A stretch of DNA of 64,000 nucleotides from Microbacterium lacus (lineage in GTDB: Bacteria; Actinomycetota; Actinomycetes; Actinomycetales; Microbacteriaceae), in the NCBI RefSeq assembly GCF_002812805.1, contig NZ_NMUM01000030.1, forward strand, positions 62,001 through 126,000, written 5' to 3'. The notes under the pieces are model-generated. The model did no database searches. It was not told the DNA's origin and saw only the letters and a program-made list of their open reading frames with translations. Shown in pieces: positions 8,046 to 16,677 of this stretch; position 1 is the first letter of the stretch; each line of letters begins with the position of its first letter. Made by a program: the position numbers and the translations under genes.

Positions 8046-8954
8046 TCAGACGAGGAACAACCCGTCGAGCACTCCAGGGTTGTGCGCGTGCACCAGCACC
8101 AGGAAGACGACCGCGTCGAACAACAGGTGCACCGTGACGACGTACGCCAGCGACCGGGTCTTCAGGAAGATGAAGCCCTGCAGAAGGGCGAACGGGATCG
8201 TCAGCAGCGGACCCCACGCCTGGTACCCGAGCTCCCACAGGAACGAGACGAACACGATCGCCTGCAGCCCGTTCGCGACCCACATCGGGAAATGACGACG
8301 CAGCAGCACGAAGACCGTGCAGATGAAGAAGAGCTCATCCCAGATGCCGACCGCGCCCACGCCCGCGAACAGGCGCGCGATCAGCTCGGGCGTGTTCACG
8401 ACGGGCCAGTTCGTGTAGACGCCCGAGGTGATGAAGTAGAAGGGCAGGATGAGCCATCCGAGCGCCAGCACGACGACGAGCCACGTCCACTGGAACGTCG
8501 TCCACCTGCCGCCTCCGCGCCAGGGGAACCGGATCGCATAGTCCCGGTAGACGTAGCGCGAGATCAGATACGGCACGAGCACCGCGCCGCCCAGCGCGAG
8601 CGTGAAGCGCACCATCGCCCAGTTGTCGAGTTCGGCCTTCAACGGAATGACGCTGACGATGAGCATCCCGATCGCGATCAGCGACAGGTCGCGGACGAGG
8701 CTCGGCGGACGAGTAACGCCTCCAGCGGCGTGCGGGTCCGAGAGGGAATCGGATGCCTCCGCGGAACCCCGACCATCCAGGCGACCGCGCAGCAGCCAGG
8801 CGAGCAGCATCCCGAGGGCCAAAAGCGCCCAGCCGAGCCACGCGATCTGCAAGACGAAGAGGGCGGGGGCCGCGAGACAGATCACGAGCGCCGGCAGCAG
8901 CCCGATCCAGACCGTCGGACGGACGGGAGCGTTCTTATCGGTGAGCGCAGGCAT
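8046..8954 (-). CDS. CPBP-like multi-pass membrane protein (intramembrane protease family)
   Basis: 302 residues with about eight hydrophobic segments. The C-terminal part looks like the CPBP (Rce1/Abi) intramembrane glutamic protease domain: IWDELFFICTVFVLLRR where EExxxR is usual, FVSFLWELGY where FxxxH is usual, and VTVHLLFDAV where HxxxN/D is usual. The first Glu of the pair is Asp and the second-motif His is absent, so proteolytic activity is doubtful. ATG start at 8954. It is 58 bp upstream of the sigma factor on the same strand. Family members process prenylated proteins or bacteriocin leaders; no such partner is seen here. Confidence 0.65.
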   Translation of the reverse strand: MPALTDKNAPVRPTVWIGLLPALVICLAAPALFVLQIAWLGWALLALGMLLAWLLRGRLDGRGSAEASDSLSDPHAAGGVTRPPSLVRDLSLIAIGMLIVSVIPLKAELDNWAMVRFTLALGGAVLVPYLISRYVYRDYAIRFPWRGGGRWTTFQWTWLVVVLALGWLILPFYFITSGVYTNWPVVNTPELIARLFAGVGAVGIWDELFFICTVFVLLRRHFPMWVANGLQAIVFVSFLWELGYQAWGPLLTIPFALLQGFIFLKTRSLAYVVTVHLLFDAVVFLVLVHAHNPGVLDGLFLV

Positions 8955-9007
8955 CGGAACCAGTCTCTCAGACGGTGCGCGATCCCGAGTGAGCGCGCAT
9001 CGGGCAG

Positions 9008-9763
9008 CTACGCAGAGACGCGCCGATAGGCCAGATCACGGATGGCCCGACCCGCCCGGATTCCCTTGCGCTCGAACGCGGTCATGACGCGTCCGTCGAA
9101 CCTCTCGGCCCAGTCGCCGTCGAACGCGCGCTCGAAGTGCGGCGAGGCATCGAGCGCGACACGCATTCCACGCGCGTAGTCTTCCCAGTCGGTCGCCATA
9201 CGCAGTATGGCCCCGGGCGCGAGGGCGCGGGCGGCGGCGTCCGCGAATTCTTCCGTCACGAGCCGGCGCTTGGTGTGCTTGTTCTTGTGCCACGGGTCGG
9301 GGAAGAACACCCACAGTTCGGCGACGGATGCCTCGGGCAGCAGAGTCGTCAGCACCTCGGGCGCGTTCGCCTCGATGACCCGGATGTTGCGAGCACCCTC
9401 GCGCTCGGCGTCGAGCATCGTGCGGGCAAGCCCCGCGCGGAACACCTCGACGGCGAGGAAGTCGGTTTCGGGATGCGCGAGCGCCGCCGCGATGATCGCG
9501 TGGCCCTGCCCCGACCCGACCTCGACGATCAGGGGGGCTGTGCGCCCGTAAACCTTGGCCGGGTCCAGGCGAGCATCACGATGGACGGACGTCTCGGCGT
9601 TGCCGCGCTCAACGTCGATCAGGTAGGCGGGGGCGAGCTCGATCCAGGCGCGCTCCTGACCGTCCGACATCCGGCCGCCCCGCCGGACGAACGAAACCGG
9701 CTTGTCTCGGAAGGTGGGTTCGTCGGGTTCGGTCACACTCTCCAGGCTATCGAGCCCCGGCAT
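9008..9763 (-). CDS. trmB: tRNA (guanine-N7-)-methyltransferase
   Basis: 251 residues. Forms m7G46 in the variable loop of tRNAs using S-adenosylmethionine. The SAM-binding loop is IVEVGSGQGH. AVEVFRAGLA and the TrmB signature FFPDPWHKNKHTKRRL follow, and TDWEDYARGM lies near the end. ATG at 9763 is used here; GTG at 9736 (VTEPDEPTF) is an alternative and the first nine residues are poorly supported. It stands alone between element B and the CPBP-like gene. Confidence 0.93.
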   Translation of the reverse strand: MPGLDSLESVTEPDEPTFRDKPVSFVRRGGRMSDGQERAWIELAPAYLIDVERGNAETSVHRDARLDPAKVYGRTAPLIVEVGSGQGHAIIAAALAHPETDFLAVEVFRAGLARTMLDAEREGARNIRVIEANAPEVLTTLLPEASVAELWVFFPDPWHKNKHTKRRLVTEEFADAAARALAPGAILRMATDWEDYARGMRVALDASPHFERAFDGDWAERFDGRVMTAFERKGIRAGRAIRDLAYRRVSA

Positions 9764-9807
9764 CCGTCCCCCGCCGCGCCCGTCGGCCCGCGGGCGCTAC
9801 CAACTCC

Positions 9808-9880
9808 GCCGAAACACCCTTTCTGCGGCGAAACACCCCCAGGCACAGGGTGTTTCGGCGCAGATGAGGTGTTTCGCCGC
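9808..9880. repeat. Nested inverted-word element B (GAAACACC word, 19-bp period)
   Basis: Word GAAACACC at 9811 and 9830, and inverse GGTGTTTC at 9849 and 9868. All four start exactly 19 bp apart. Flanking bases extend the matches (GCCGAAACACCC, GGCGAAACACC, GGGTGTTTCGGC, GGTGTTTCGCC). It is located between the co-directional DUF3097 and trmB genes. The exact spacing is unlike a plain terminator. Confidence 0.8.
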
Positions 9881-9925
9881 CTCGAGGGCCGCCGGGAGGG
9901 CCAGGGAGGGGCGCACGCCGACGTC

Positions 9926-10768
9926 TCAGGACGTGACGAAGTCGATGAGTTCTTCGACGCGGCCGAGCAGGGCGGGCTCGAGGTCGCGGTACGACGACAC
10001 CGCGCCCAGCACCCGGCGCCACGCGCGAGCCAGGTCGGCGGGAGTTTCGGCCGGCCAGCCCAAGCCTCGGCAGATGCCCGTCTTCCAGTCGATCCCCCGC
10101 GGAACCTCGGGCCACGCCCGGATACCCAGTGCCTGCGGCGTGACGCACTGCCAGACGTCGACGAACGGATGCCCCACGATCAGCATGTGCGCGCCGTGCG
10201 GCCCGCGCGCCACGGCGTCGGCGATCCGCGCCTCTTTCGAGCCCGGCACGAGGTGGTCGACAAGCACCCCGTAGCGGCGCTTCGCGGACGGCGGCTCGGC
10301 GGCGAGCATCGCGTCGAGCAGGTCGACACCCTCGAGATACTCGACGACGACGCCCTCGATGCGGAGGTCATCGCCCCAGACCTTCTCAACCAGTTCGGCA
10401 TCGTGCCGACCCTCGACGAGGATCCGGCTCGGCAGCGCGACCCGGGCCCGGGCGTCGGCGACCGCGAAAGAACCCGACGCCGTGCGGGCGGTCGCCGGCC
10501 GGGCGGCAGGCGCGGAAGGCGCCGGCGGTCCGAGCTCGACAAGCTGACCATCCACCATGAATCCGGGGCCCAGGGGGAACAGGCGACGACGCCCATGCCG
10601 GTCCTCGAGCTCGACGTGGCCGGACTTCACGCCGGTCACGGCGCCGCACCATCCGTCCGTAGCGACCTCGACGACCAGGTCGCGTTCGGCGGCTACCCGC
10701 GGCACGCGGCGGGCGTTCTTGTCCCGCCATCCCGCGGCGAGCACGTCCGTTCCGTACCTGTCGTCCAT
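9926..10768 (-). CDS. DUF3097 family protein
   Basis: 280 residues, a conserved actinobacterial protein of unknown function. It starts MDDRYGTDVLAAGWRDKN and includes ILVEGRHDAELVEKVWGDDL, a Toprim-like acidic motif (EGRHD with a later DHLVPGSKE), and HMLIVGHPFVDVWQCV. The Toprim resemblance is my reading and suggests a nucleic-acid role, not proven. The ATG at 10768 has GGAAGG four bases upstream. The open frame continues far upstream antisense to the TPM gene; that part is not coding. Divergent from the TPM-pspA genes. Confidence 0.85.
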   Translation of the reverse strand: MDDRYGTDVLAAGWRDKNARRVPRVAAERDLVVEVATDGWCGAVTGVKSGHVELEDRHGRRRLFPLGPGFMVDGQLVELGPPAPSAPAARPATARTASGSFAVADARARVALPSRILVEGRHDAELVEKVWGDDLRIEGVVVEYLEGVDLLDAMLAAEPPSAKRRYGVLVDHLVPGSKEARIADAVARGPHGAHMLIVGHPFVDVWQCVTPQALGIRAWPEVPRGIDWKTGICRGLGWPAETPADLARAWRRVLGAVSSYRDLEPALLGRVEELIDFVTS

Positions 10769-10990
10769 GTCGCCTTCCGGGGGTCTCGCGGGTCGGGCGG
10801 GTGGTTCGTTCCCGCCCGCGACATCGGTCACCTGCCGCGAAACGCTACCTCGCCCCCGCAGCCCGATCGCGCGGGCTCGCCGTGAGCGCGCGCGATCGCC
10901 GTGTGGGCGCTGGGCGCCCGCTATCGGGCATGCCGGACGACGCATAGACTCGTCGGGTGGGCTGTTCCTCGGCCCTCGAAGGGGGTCGCG

Positions 10991-13084
10991 ATGCGCGCGC
11001 GCTGGTCTCTGAATGCGCGCGCGGCTGCACTCGGCCTGTTCGTCACGGCACTGCTGCTGGGTCCTGCCGCGGCAGCAAGCGCGACTGCGCCGGTCACCCT
11101 CGGCACCGGCTACGTCCTCGACGACGTGGGTGTCCTCACGTCGGACGAGATCTCGGCCGCGGAAGCCGACCTCGCCGAGTTCCGCGAGGAGTCGGGCCTC
11201 GACCTCTGGGTCGTTTTCGTCGACGAGTTCACCGACCCGTCGTCGTCTGCGGACTGGGCCAATCAGACCGCGCTCGACAACGGTCTCGGCCCGACGCAAT
11301 ACCTGCTCGCGGTAGCAACGGAATCCCGACAGTTCTACCTCTCGGGCGACAGCGCGGGCCCCGTGACGGACGAGCATCTCGGCGCGATCGAGCAGAACGC
11401 CACACAGCCCGCGCTCGCCGACGATAACTGGCTGGGCGCCATCGACGCGACGGCCGCGGGACTCGGCGAGGCAATCGGCATCACGACCGACGGCGGCACT
11501 GATGGCGGTGGAACGGATGGCGGCGCCACCTCGGGCGGCTCGTCCGGCTTCCTCCCCCTCCTCGCGGTCGGCGCTGTGGTCGTCGCCGGATTCGTGCTGG
11601 TCGGATGGGTGCTGCTGCGCAAGCGCAAGCGTCCCACCGGCGCCGGAGTAGAGGCCCCTGTCGTGTCGACCGAAGAGCTCGAGCGACAGGCATCCGCAGC
11701 CCTCGTCGCCACCGATGACGCGATCACGACAAGCACGCAAGAACTCGGCTTCGCGAGGGCGCAGTTCGGCGACGAAGCCACGGCCGAATTCGAGGACGCT
11801 CTCGCCCGTGCCCGCGCGGCGATGACCGAGGCATTCGGACTGCAACAGTCCCTGGACGACGAGAAGCCGGACACGGATGCCTCGGCGCGGGCGGCATACT
11901 CTCGCATCCTCGAACTCTGCGCTGCAGCGAACGCCGACCTCGATGCCAAGGCCGCGGCCTTCGACGAGCTGCGCCAGCTCGAGCGGAACGCTCCCGAGGC
12001 ACTGGTCCGCGTCGAGGACGAGAGGACCAAAGCTGCGGCAGCGATCGAGGCAGCCGATGCCGCTCTGGCCACGCTCGGGACCCGATACGCTCCGGAAGCC
12101 TTCGCCACCGTCGCGGACAACCCCGATCAGGCCCGCGCTCGCCTGGAGTTCGCCACGGAACAACTCGCCGAGGCGCAGCGCGACGTGGGCGCGGGCAGGG
12201 GCGGCGAGGCCGCCATCGGCATCCGCGCCGCCGAGGACGCGGTCGATCAGGCACGGCTCCTCGAAAAGGCGATCGACGACCTCACGACGAACCTTGCCGA
12301 GGGTGAGCGCCAGGCGGCCGCGCTCGTCAGCGAGCTCGAGACGGACCTCGCGACCGCCGCGTCCCTCCCCGACCCGGACGGCCGCATCGCCGCGGCAACG
12401 CTTGCGACGCGTCGCGGTCTCGACGAAGCACGGAAATTGCTCGTTTCGCCGAGCCGGCCCCTCGCCGCGCTCGAGGCGCTGCGAGCCGCGAACGAGCAGA
12501 TCGATGCCGTCATCGCGGGGGTACGCGACGCCCAGGCTCGCGACGAACGCGCCCGCCAGCAACTCGCGCAGGCCATGTTGCAGGCTCAGGCGCAGATCTC
12601 GGCGGCCGACGACTACATCACTTCACGCCGCGGCGCGGTGGGGGCGACGGCCCGCACGCGACTGGCCGAGGCGCGCGCTTCGCTTGCGGGGGCGCAGCAG
12701 CTCCAAGCCACCGATGCGGCCGCGGCGCTCGGGCAAGCCGGTCGTGCGGCGCAGCTCGCGGCCGAGGCCACGAGCGCAGCCCAACGCGACGTCGGTGCTT
12801 TCGACGGCGGCGGCCTCGGCGGGGGTTTCGGCGGCGGATCAGGCTCGAACAGCGGATCCGGGATGCTCGGGGCCATGCTCGGAGGCGTCGTGCTGAACTC
12901 CCTCCTCGGCGGGGGCGGCTCGCGCTCGTCGGGCGGCTTCGGGGGGCTCGGCGGACTGGGCGGCTTCGGAGGTAGCTCCCGCGGGGGAAGCTCACGCGGC
13001 GGCAGCTTCGGGGGCGGCCGCGCCCGCCCCGCCAGCTTCGGGGGCGGCGGAACCCGAGGACGACGCGGCGGAGGCCGGTTCTGA
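10991..13084 (+). CDS. TPM-domain (YgcG-type) membrane protein
   Basis: 697 residues. Signal peptide 1-31 (LGLFVTALLLGPAAAASA), then a TPM domain at about 35-150 (GYVLDDVGVLTSDEISAAE), a Gly/Asp/Thr linker, one membrane segment at about 186-210 followed by RKRKR, a long Ala/Glu-rich coiled-coil region (about 220-590) and a Gly/Arg/Ser-rich tail ending GGRF. TPM proteins act at the envelope; some assist photosystem repair or membrane-protein quality control. The ATG has AGGGGG upstream. It lies 102 bp before pspA, a frequent pairing in actinobacteria, which points to membrane-stress handling. Confidence 0.85.
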   Translation: MRARWSLNARAAALGLFVTALLLGPAAAASATAPVTLGTGYVLDDVGVLTSDEISAAEADLAEFREESGLDLWVVFVDEFTDPSSSADWANQTALDNGLGPTQYLLAVATESRQFYLSGDSAGPVTDEHLGAIEQNATQPALADDNWLGAIDATAAGLGEAIGITTDGGTDGGGTDGGATSGGSSGFLPLLAVGAVVVAGFVLVGWVLLRKRKRPTGAGVEAPVVSTEELERQASAALVATDDAITTSTQELGFARAQFGDEATAEFEDALARARAAMTEAFGLQQSLDDEKPDTDASARAAYSRILELCAAANADLDAKAAAFDELRQLERNAPEALVRVEDERTKAAAAIEAADAALATLGTRYAPEAFATVADNPDQARARLEFATEQLAEAQRDVGAGRGGEAAIGIRAAEDAVDQARLLEKAIDDLTTNLAEGERQAAALVSELETDLATAASLPDPDGRIAAATLATRRGLDEARKLLVSPSRPLAALEALRAANEQIDAVIAGVRDAQARDERARQQLAQAMLQAQAQISAADDYITSRRGAVGATARTRLAEARASLAGAQQLQATDAAAALGQAGRAAQLAAEATSAAQRDVGAFDGGGLGGGFGGGSGSNSGSGMLGAMLGGVVLNSLLGGGGSRSSGGFGGLGGLGGFGGSSRGGSSRGGSFGGGRARPASFGGGGTRGRRGGGRF

Positions 13085-13186
13085 CCCGGCGCCCGGCATG
13101 ACAGCCGATCGGTGCCCCATGCATCCGTCATCCAGATCACAAACCACAACAGACCACGTGAACAGCCAACAAGGAAGGAAACCGTA

Positions 13187-13939
13187 ATGGCCAAGCAGTC
13201 CATTTTCGGCCGCATCTCAACCCTCGTGCGGGCGAACGTCAACGCCATGATCGACCAGGCCGAAGACCCGCAGAAGATGCTCGACCAGCTCGTCCGCGAC
13301 TTCACGAACAACATCGCCGACGCCGAAACCGCGATCGCCGAAACCATCGGAAGCCTGCGCCTGCTCGAGCGCGACCACCAGGAAGACATCCAGGCGTCCA
13401 AGGAGTGGGGCGGCAAGGCTCTCGCGGCGAGCCGCAAGGCCGACCAGTTGCGCGCAGCCGGCGACCCGACCGACGCCGACAAGTTCGACAACCTGGCAAA
13501 GATCGCGCTGCAGCGTCAGATCGCGGCCGAGGGCGAGGCTCGTGCCGCCGAGCCGCAGATCGCGTCGCAGACCGAGGTCGTCGACAAGCTCAAGGATGGC
13601 CTCAACGGCATGAAGCAGAAGCTCGAGCAGTTGCGCGCCAAGCGCAGCGAACTGCTCGCGCGGGCAAAGACCGCCGAGGCGCAGAACCGCGTGCACGACG
13701 CCGTCAAGTCGATCGACGTCATGGACCCCACGAGCGAGCTCGGACGCTTCGAAGACAAGATCCGTCGTCAGGAAGCCCTCGCCGCGGGCAAGGCGGAGCT
13801 TGCCGCGTCAAGCATCGACGCGCAGTTCGAGAGCCTCGAAGACCTGGGTCAGCTGACCGAGGTCGAGGCGCGCCTGGCCGAGCTGAAGTCCGGTGGCCCG
13901 CAGCGCGCCGCGATCGACGCGCCGAGCCCCGACCTCTGA
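13187..13939 (+). CDS. pspA: PspA/IM30 (ESCRT-III-like) membrane-stress protein
   Basis: 250 residues, almost wholly helical coiled coil, starting MAKQSIFGRISTLVRANVNA with the amphipathic membrane-binding helix, then EDPQKMLDQLVRDF as in PspA/Vipp1. It polymerises on stressed inner membrane to limit proton leakage. The ATG has a strong AAGGAAGG site ten bases upstream. The DP-rich C-terminal tail (ELKSGGPQRAA) is typical of actinobacterial members. It follows the TPM gene and ends in a GC-rich terminator. Confidence 0.92.
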   Translation: MAKQSIFGRISTLVRANVNAMIDQAEDPQKMLDQLVRDFTNNIADAETAIAETIGSLRLLERDHQEDIQASKEWGGKALAASRKADQLRAAGDPTDADKFDNLAKIALQRQIAAEGEARAAEPQIASQTEVVDKLKDGLNGMKQKLEQLRAKRSELLARAKTAEAQNRVHDAVKSIDVMDPTSELGRFEDKIRRQEALAAGKAELAASSIDAQFESLEDLGQLTEVEARLAELKSGGPQRAAIDAPSPDL

Positions 13940-13953
13940 GCAACGAGCACGAC

Positions 13954-14002
13954 CGCGCCGCGGCATCCGTCATCCCGAACAGGAAGCGGATGCCGCGGCG
14001 CG
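13954..14002 (+). terminator. GC-rich hairpin after pspA
   Basis: 16-bp perfect stem CGCGCCGCGGCATCCG (13954-13969) / CGGATGCCGCGGCGCG (13987-14002) with a 17-nt loop, starting 14 bp after the pspA stop. It has no U tract, as is usual for actinobacterial terminators. Confidence 0.75.
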
Positions 14003-14024
14003 GCGCTTGCGGAAAGATAGGCAG

Positions 14025-14855
14025 ATGACGCGCTTCGTGATCGTCCCGCAATGGCAGGGCTCGTCGTCGAGTCGCGCGATGCAGCTCGTCGACGGGGCGA
14101 CCGCCATTGCGGGTGATCTGCCTCGATCGGCGTGCACGTTCGTCGAGGTGCCGGCCGAGGCGGGCGAGAGCCTCGAGACGAGCGTGCGGCGCCTGTCTAC
14201 TCTCCGCCGCGTGCGCGAGTTGGTGCAGGATGCCGTCTCGAACGGTGACGGTCCGGCGATCGTGATCGGTGGCGACTGCGGCGTCTCGGTCGGAGCAGTC
14301 GCGGCCGTCGTCGGCGAGGGTGGCGCCGCTTCCGATGTTGCGCTCGTCTGGCTCGACGCGCACGCCGACCTGCACACGCCCGAGACCGTCGTATCGGGTG
14401 CGTTCCACGGCATGGTGCTGCGCGCCGTCCTCGGCGAGGGCGTCGAGGGGATGACGCTTCCGGCCGGCGCGATCACGCCCGATCGGGTGCTACTCGTGGG
14501 GACGCGGGATCTTGCGGCGCCCGAAGAGGACTACATCGCCAAGACGGGCATGCGGATGCTCCCGGTCGAGAGTCTCGCCGACCCGGCATCCGTTGTGGCC
14601 GCGGTCGCCGAGACCGGTGCGAGCCGCGTATTTCTGCACATCGACCTCGATGTACTCGACCCGGGAGCCGTCGCGGGCCTCGCCTTCCCGGTTCCGTTCG
14701 GGGCACAGCCCGCAGACCTGATCGCCACGATCAAGGCTCTGCGAGAGCGCTTCCCGCTCGCGGGCGCCGCGATCACCGAGTTCTCGCCGTCGTCCCCCGA
14801 CGATGCCGTCGACGATCTGGGTACGATCCTCCGCATCGTCGGAGCCCTCGTATGA
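14025..14855 (+). CDS. Arginase/agmatinase/formimidoylglutamase-fold hydrolase
   Basis: 276 residues of the ureohydrolase fold with a binuclear Mn site. Motif 1 is VIGGDCGVS, where the usual metal-binding His of GGDH is Cys. Motif 2 is WLDAHADLHTPET with GAFHGM after it. Motif 3 is FLHIDLDVLDPG. The other Asp and His ligands are present, so catalysis is possible but altered metal use is likely. Substrate is not deducible. ATG at 14025 follows GATAGGCAG. The stop overlaps the next start (ATGA), so it forms an operon with the HExxH protein. Confidence 0.82.
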   Translation: MTRFVIVPQWQGSSSSRAMQLVDGATAIAGDLPRSACTFVEVPAEAGESLETSVRRLSTLRRVRELVQDAVSNGDGPAIVIGGDCGVSVGAVAAVVGEGGAASDVALVWLDAHADLHTPETVVSGAFHGMVLRAVLGEGVEGMTLPAGAITPDRVLLVGTRDLAAPEEDYIAKTGMRMLPVESLADPASVVAAVAETGASRVFLHIDLDVLDPGAVAGLAFPVPFGAQPADLIATIKALRERFPLAGAAITEFSPSSPDDAVDDLGTILRIVGALV

Positions 14856-15316
14856 GCCCCGCCACTCCCCCGGTCGGATGGCGCGAACGCGCCGATCGAG
14901 CCGTGCGCCGCGGAGAACTGCTGGACCGATTCATCCCCGCGTTCCTGCTCGACTCGCCCGTCAGCCGCGCCGGATATCTGTACGCGACGGGCGTCGCCTG
15001 GGTGTGGGGCGGGTTGCTGAGCACGGGGCGCATCGAACGTAAGCAGGGCCTGTGGGTGTTCCGCGGGATGCCCAAGTGGGCCTTCGCGCGCGGTGGTGTG
15101 TGCACGGGCGCATGCTTCTTGACCGGCGACGGCACCATCCCCGCCTCGGTCCTGCGGCACGAGGCGATTCATCGCCGACAGTGGCAGAAGTACGGGATGC
15201 TGATGCCGCTGCTCTATGCCATCGCCGGACGGGACCCGCTCCGCAACCGCTTCGAGATCGAGGCAGGCTTGGAAGACGGCCGGTACGTTCCGCGTCAGCG
15301 GGCGAGCAAGCCGTAA
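14852..15316 (+). CDS. Small conserved protein with an HExxH motif
   Basis: 154 residues. The C-terminal half holds HEAIH at 103-107 within SVLRHEAIHRRQWQKYG and a downstream EIEAGLEDGRY (Glu135/137), the arrangement of a minimal zinc metallopeptidase. Two Cys lie just before (GGVCTGACFL). A hydrophobic stretch at 112-126 may be a helix against the membrane. The start overlaps the arginase-fold gene by 4 bp, so the two are coupled. The last 22 bp overlap the end of the convergent siderophore-interaction gene. Family not recognised; peptidase activity is inference from the motif alone. Confidence 0.7.
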   Translation: MSPATPPVGWRERADRAVRRGELLDRFIPAFLLDSPVSRAGYLYATGVAWVWGGLLSTGRIERKQGLWVFRGMPKWAFARGGVCTGACFLTGDGTIPASVLRHEAIHRRQWQKYGMLMPLLYAIAGRDPLRNRFEIEAGLEDGRYVPRQRASKP

Positions 15317-15768
15317 CGCTGGGGTGTGGTGATCGCCGTCGGCGCGACACCGCGACGTTCGGTCAGGTGCTCGAGGATGTCGGCGGTGCCGAGGAATCCG
15401 CCGAGCAGGGTCACGCGCGTATCGTCGCCCTCGCCGCAGATCATCTCGTCGGCCCAGGCCGTGACGGCGCGGGTCAGCGCGGCGCCGGATGCACAGGCGC
15501 GGCTGGTTCCCGGCTCACCCGAGCGGCGCGACCGGTCGAGCCACGTCAGCGTCATGCGCTGGGGCACCTCGAAGTCCGTGATGTAGGACGCATCCGGCAC
15601 CTCCACGAAGATGCGACCCGTGGAGCAGAGCGGCAGCGTCACGAGCAGCGCCTCGAGCTCGGTGAGCGAGGTCTCGTCGGCGGTCACCAGGTGCTGCACG
15701 CGGCTCGCACGCGACGCACGACGCGTCGTGGTGCGGGGCGCAGCGGTGGGGAGGGAATCGATCGACAT
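15295..15768 (-). CDS. SIP-domain (siderophore-interacting) protein, short form
   Basis: 157 residues. The sequence from HLVTADETSLTELEALLVTL onward, with STGRIFVEVPDAS and LTWLDRS, matches the C-terminal NAD(P)H-binding SIP domain of siderophore-interacting (ferric-siderophore reductase) proteins. The FAD-binding N-terminal half is absent, so this is a one-domain member that may need a partner. ATG at 15768. A TATAGT -10 box at 15783-15778 puts the transcript start within a few bases of the ATG, so it may be nearly leaderless. The iron box at 15792-15810 covers the -35 region. Expected to be induced on iron limitation. Confidence 0.8.
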   Translation of the reverse strand: MSIDSLPTAAPRTTTRRASRASRVQHLVTADETSLTELEALLVTLPLCSTGRIFVEVPDASYITDFEVPQRMTLTWLDRSRRSGEPGTSRACASGAALTRAVTAWADEMICGEGDDTRVTLLGGFLGTADILEHLTERRGVAPTAITTPQRYGLLAR

Positions 15769-15791
15769 GATGCCTCAACTATACCCCGGAG

Positions 15792-15810
15792 ATAGGCGAG
15801 CCTTACCTTT
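15792..15810 (-). promoter_or_regulatory. Probable IdeR/DtxR iron box
   Basis: The plus-strand 19-mer ATAGGCGAGCCTTACCTTT matches the DtxR/IdeR consensus TTAGGTTAGSCTAACCTAA at about 14 positions, including TAGG, AGCCT and ACCT. It lies at -9 to -27 from a TATAGT box of the SIP gene, so bound regulator would block polymerase. The downstream gene function agrees. Confidence 0.75.
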
Positions 15811-16667
15811 GTGGCCGTGAATAACCTGCGCGACTCGATCCCCGGTGCGGATGCTACGGGTGCGGGCGGTTTTCTCATGTTGTTCTCATCTGCGAAGGCC
15901 TGATCCGGGTGCTTTTCGGGGATTCAATGTCGGTGGTTGGTCGGATGATTTAGTCATGACCGAATCCGCACTGAACGCCCGCCTTCGGGCTGACGCGCGG
16001 ATGAATGTGATGCTGCCGAGGCTGATCGAGATCCGTGCGGCGAAAGCCCGGTTGGATGCGGAAGAAGCCCGGATGTTGGCTGAGGCGCAGACGATCGCTT
16101 CGGACTGGACCGAAGAAGCCGACAACAGTCGCGTCGGCTCAGACGCCGGGTTCCCGTATCGATCGATCGCGGCCGAGATCGGCGCCGCGCTGCGGGTCAG
16201 CGACCGCACGGTGCAACGTCAGATGGGTGAAGCCGCAACGCTCGTGAACGACTACGTCGGGACGCTTGAGGCTCTGGATGCCGGAGTCATCTCGACCGCG
16301 CACGTGCGGGCGATCGTCACGGCCGGGGCGATCATCGAAACCGCGGAGATGCGGGCGGAGTTCGAGCAGGATGTGCTGCAGATCGCGGCGACGGAGTCCG
16401 CGACGCGGCTGACACCGTTGGCGAAGCGCCGCGCCGAGTGGTACGCGGACACCACGTTCGAGCAGCGCCACCGCCGCGCCGTGGAGGATCGGGCCGTGTG
16501 GGTGACCGATGTCGACGACGGGATGGCCGAGCTGCGCGCGCTCCTGCCCGCCGTGGTCGCGCACGGCGTGCACGACCGCCTCAGCGAGATGGCACGCTCC
16601 GTGATCGATGCACGGCGGGGTGGTGACGCAACAGGCCCGGATGGCGCCGCAGGCACCATTGCCGGGA

Positions 16668-16677
16668 CCCTCGCAGG
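16668..16677 (+). repeat. Target site duplication, left copy
   Basis: CCCTCGCAGG directly before the left IS end; an identical copy follows the right end. Ten bases match, while 8-9 is usual for the IS256 family, so one or two bases may match by chance or belong to the IS. Confidence 0.85.

Noticed and set aside
9808..9880. Element B as a CRISPR array
   Set aside because: Copies are in both orientations, only 8-12 bp long, and no cas genes are present.
10769..12562. Long N-terminal extension of the DUF3097 frame
   Set aside because: Antisense to the TPM gene; the ATG at 10768 with a strong ribosome site gives the normal family start.
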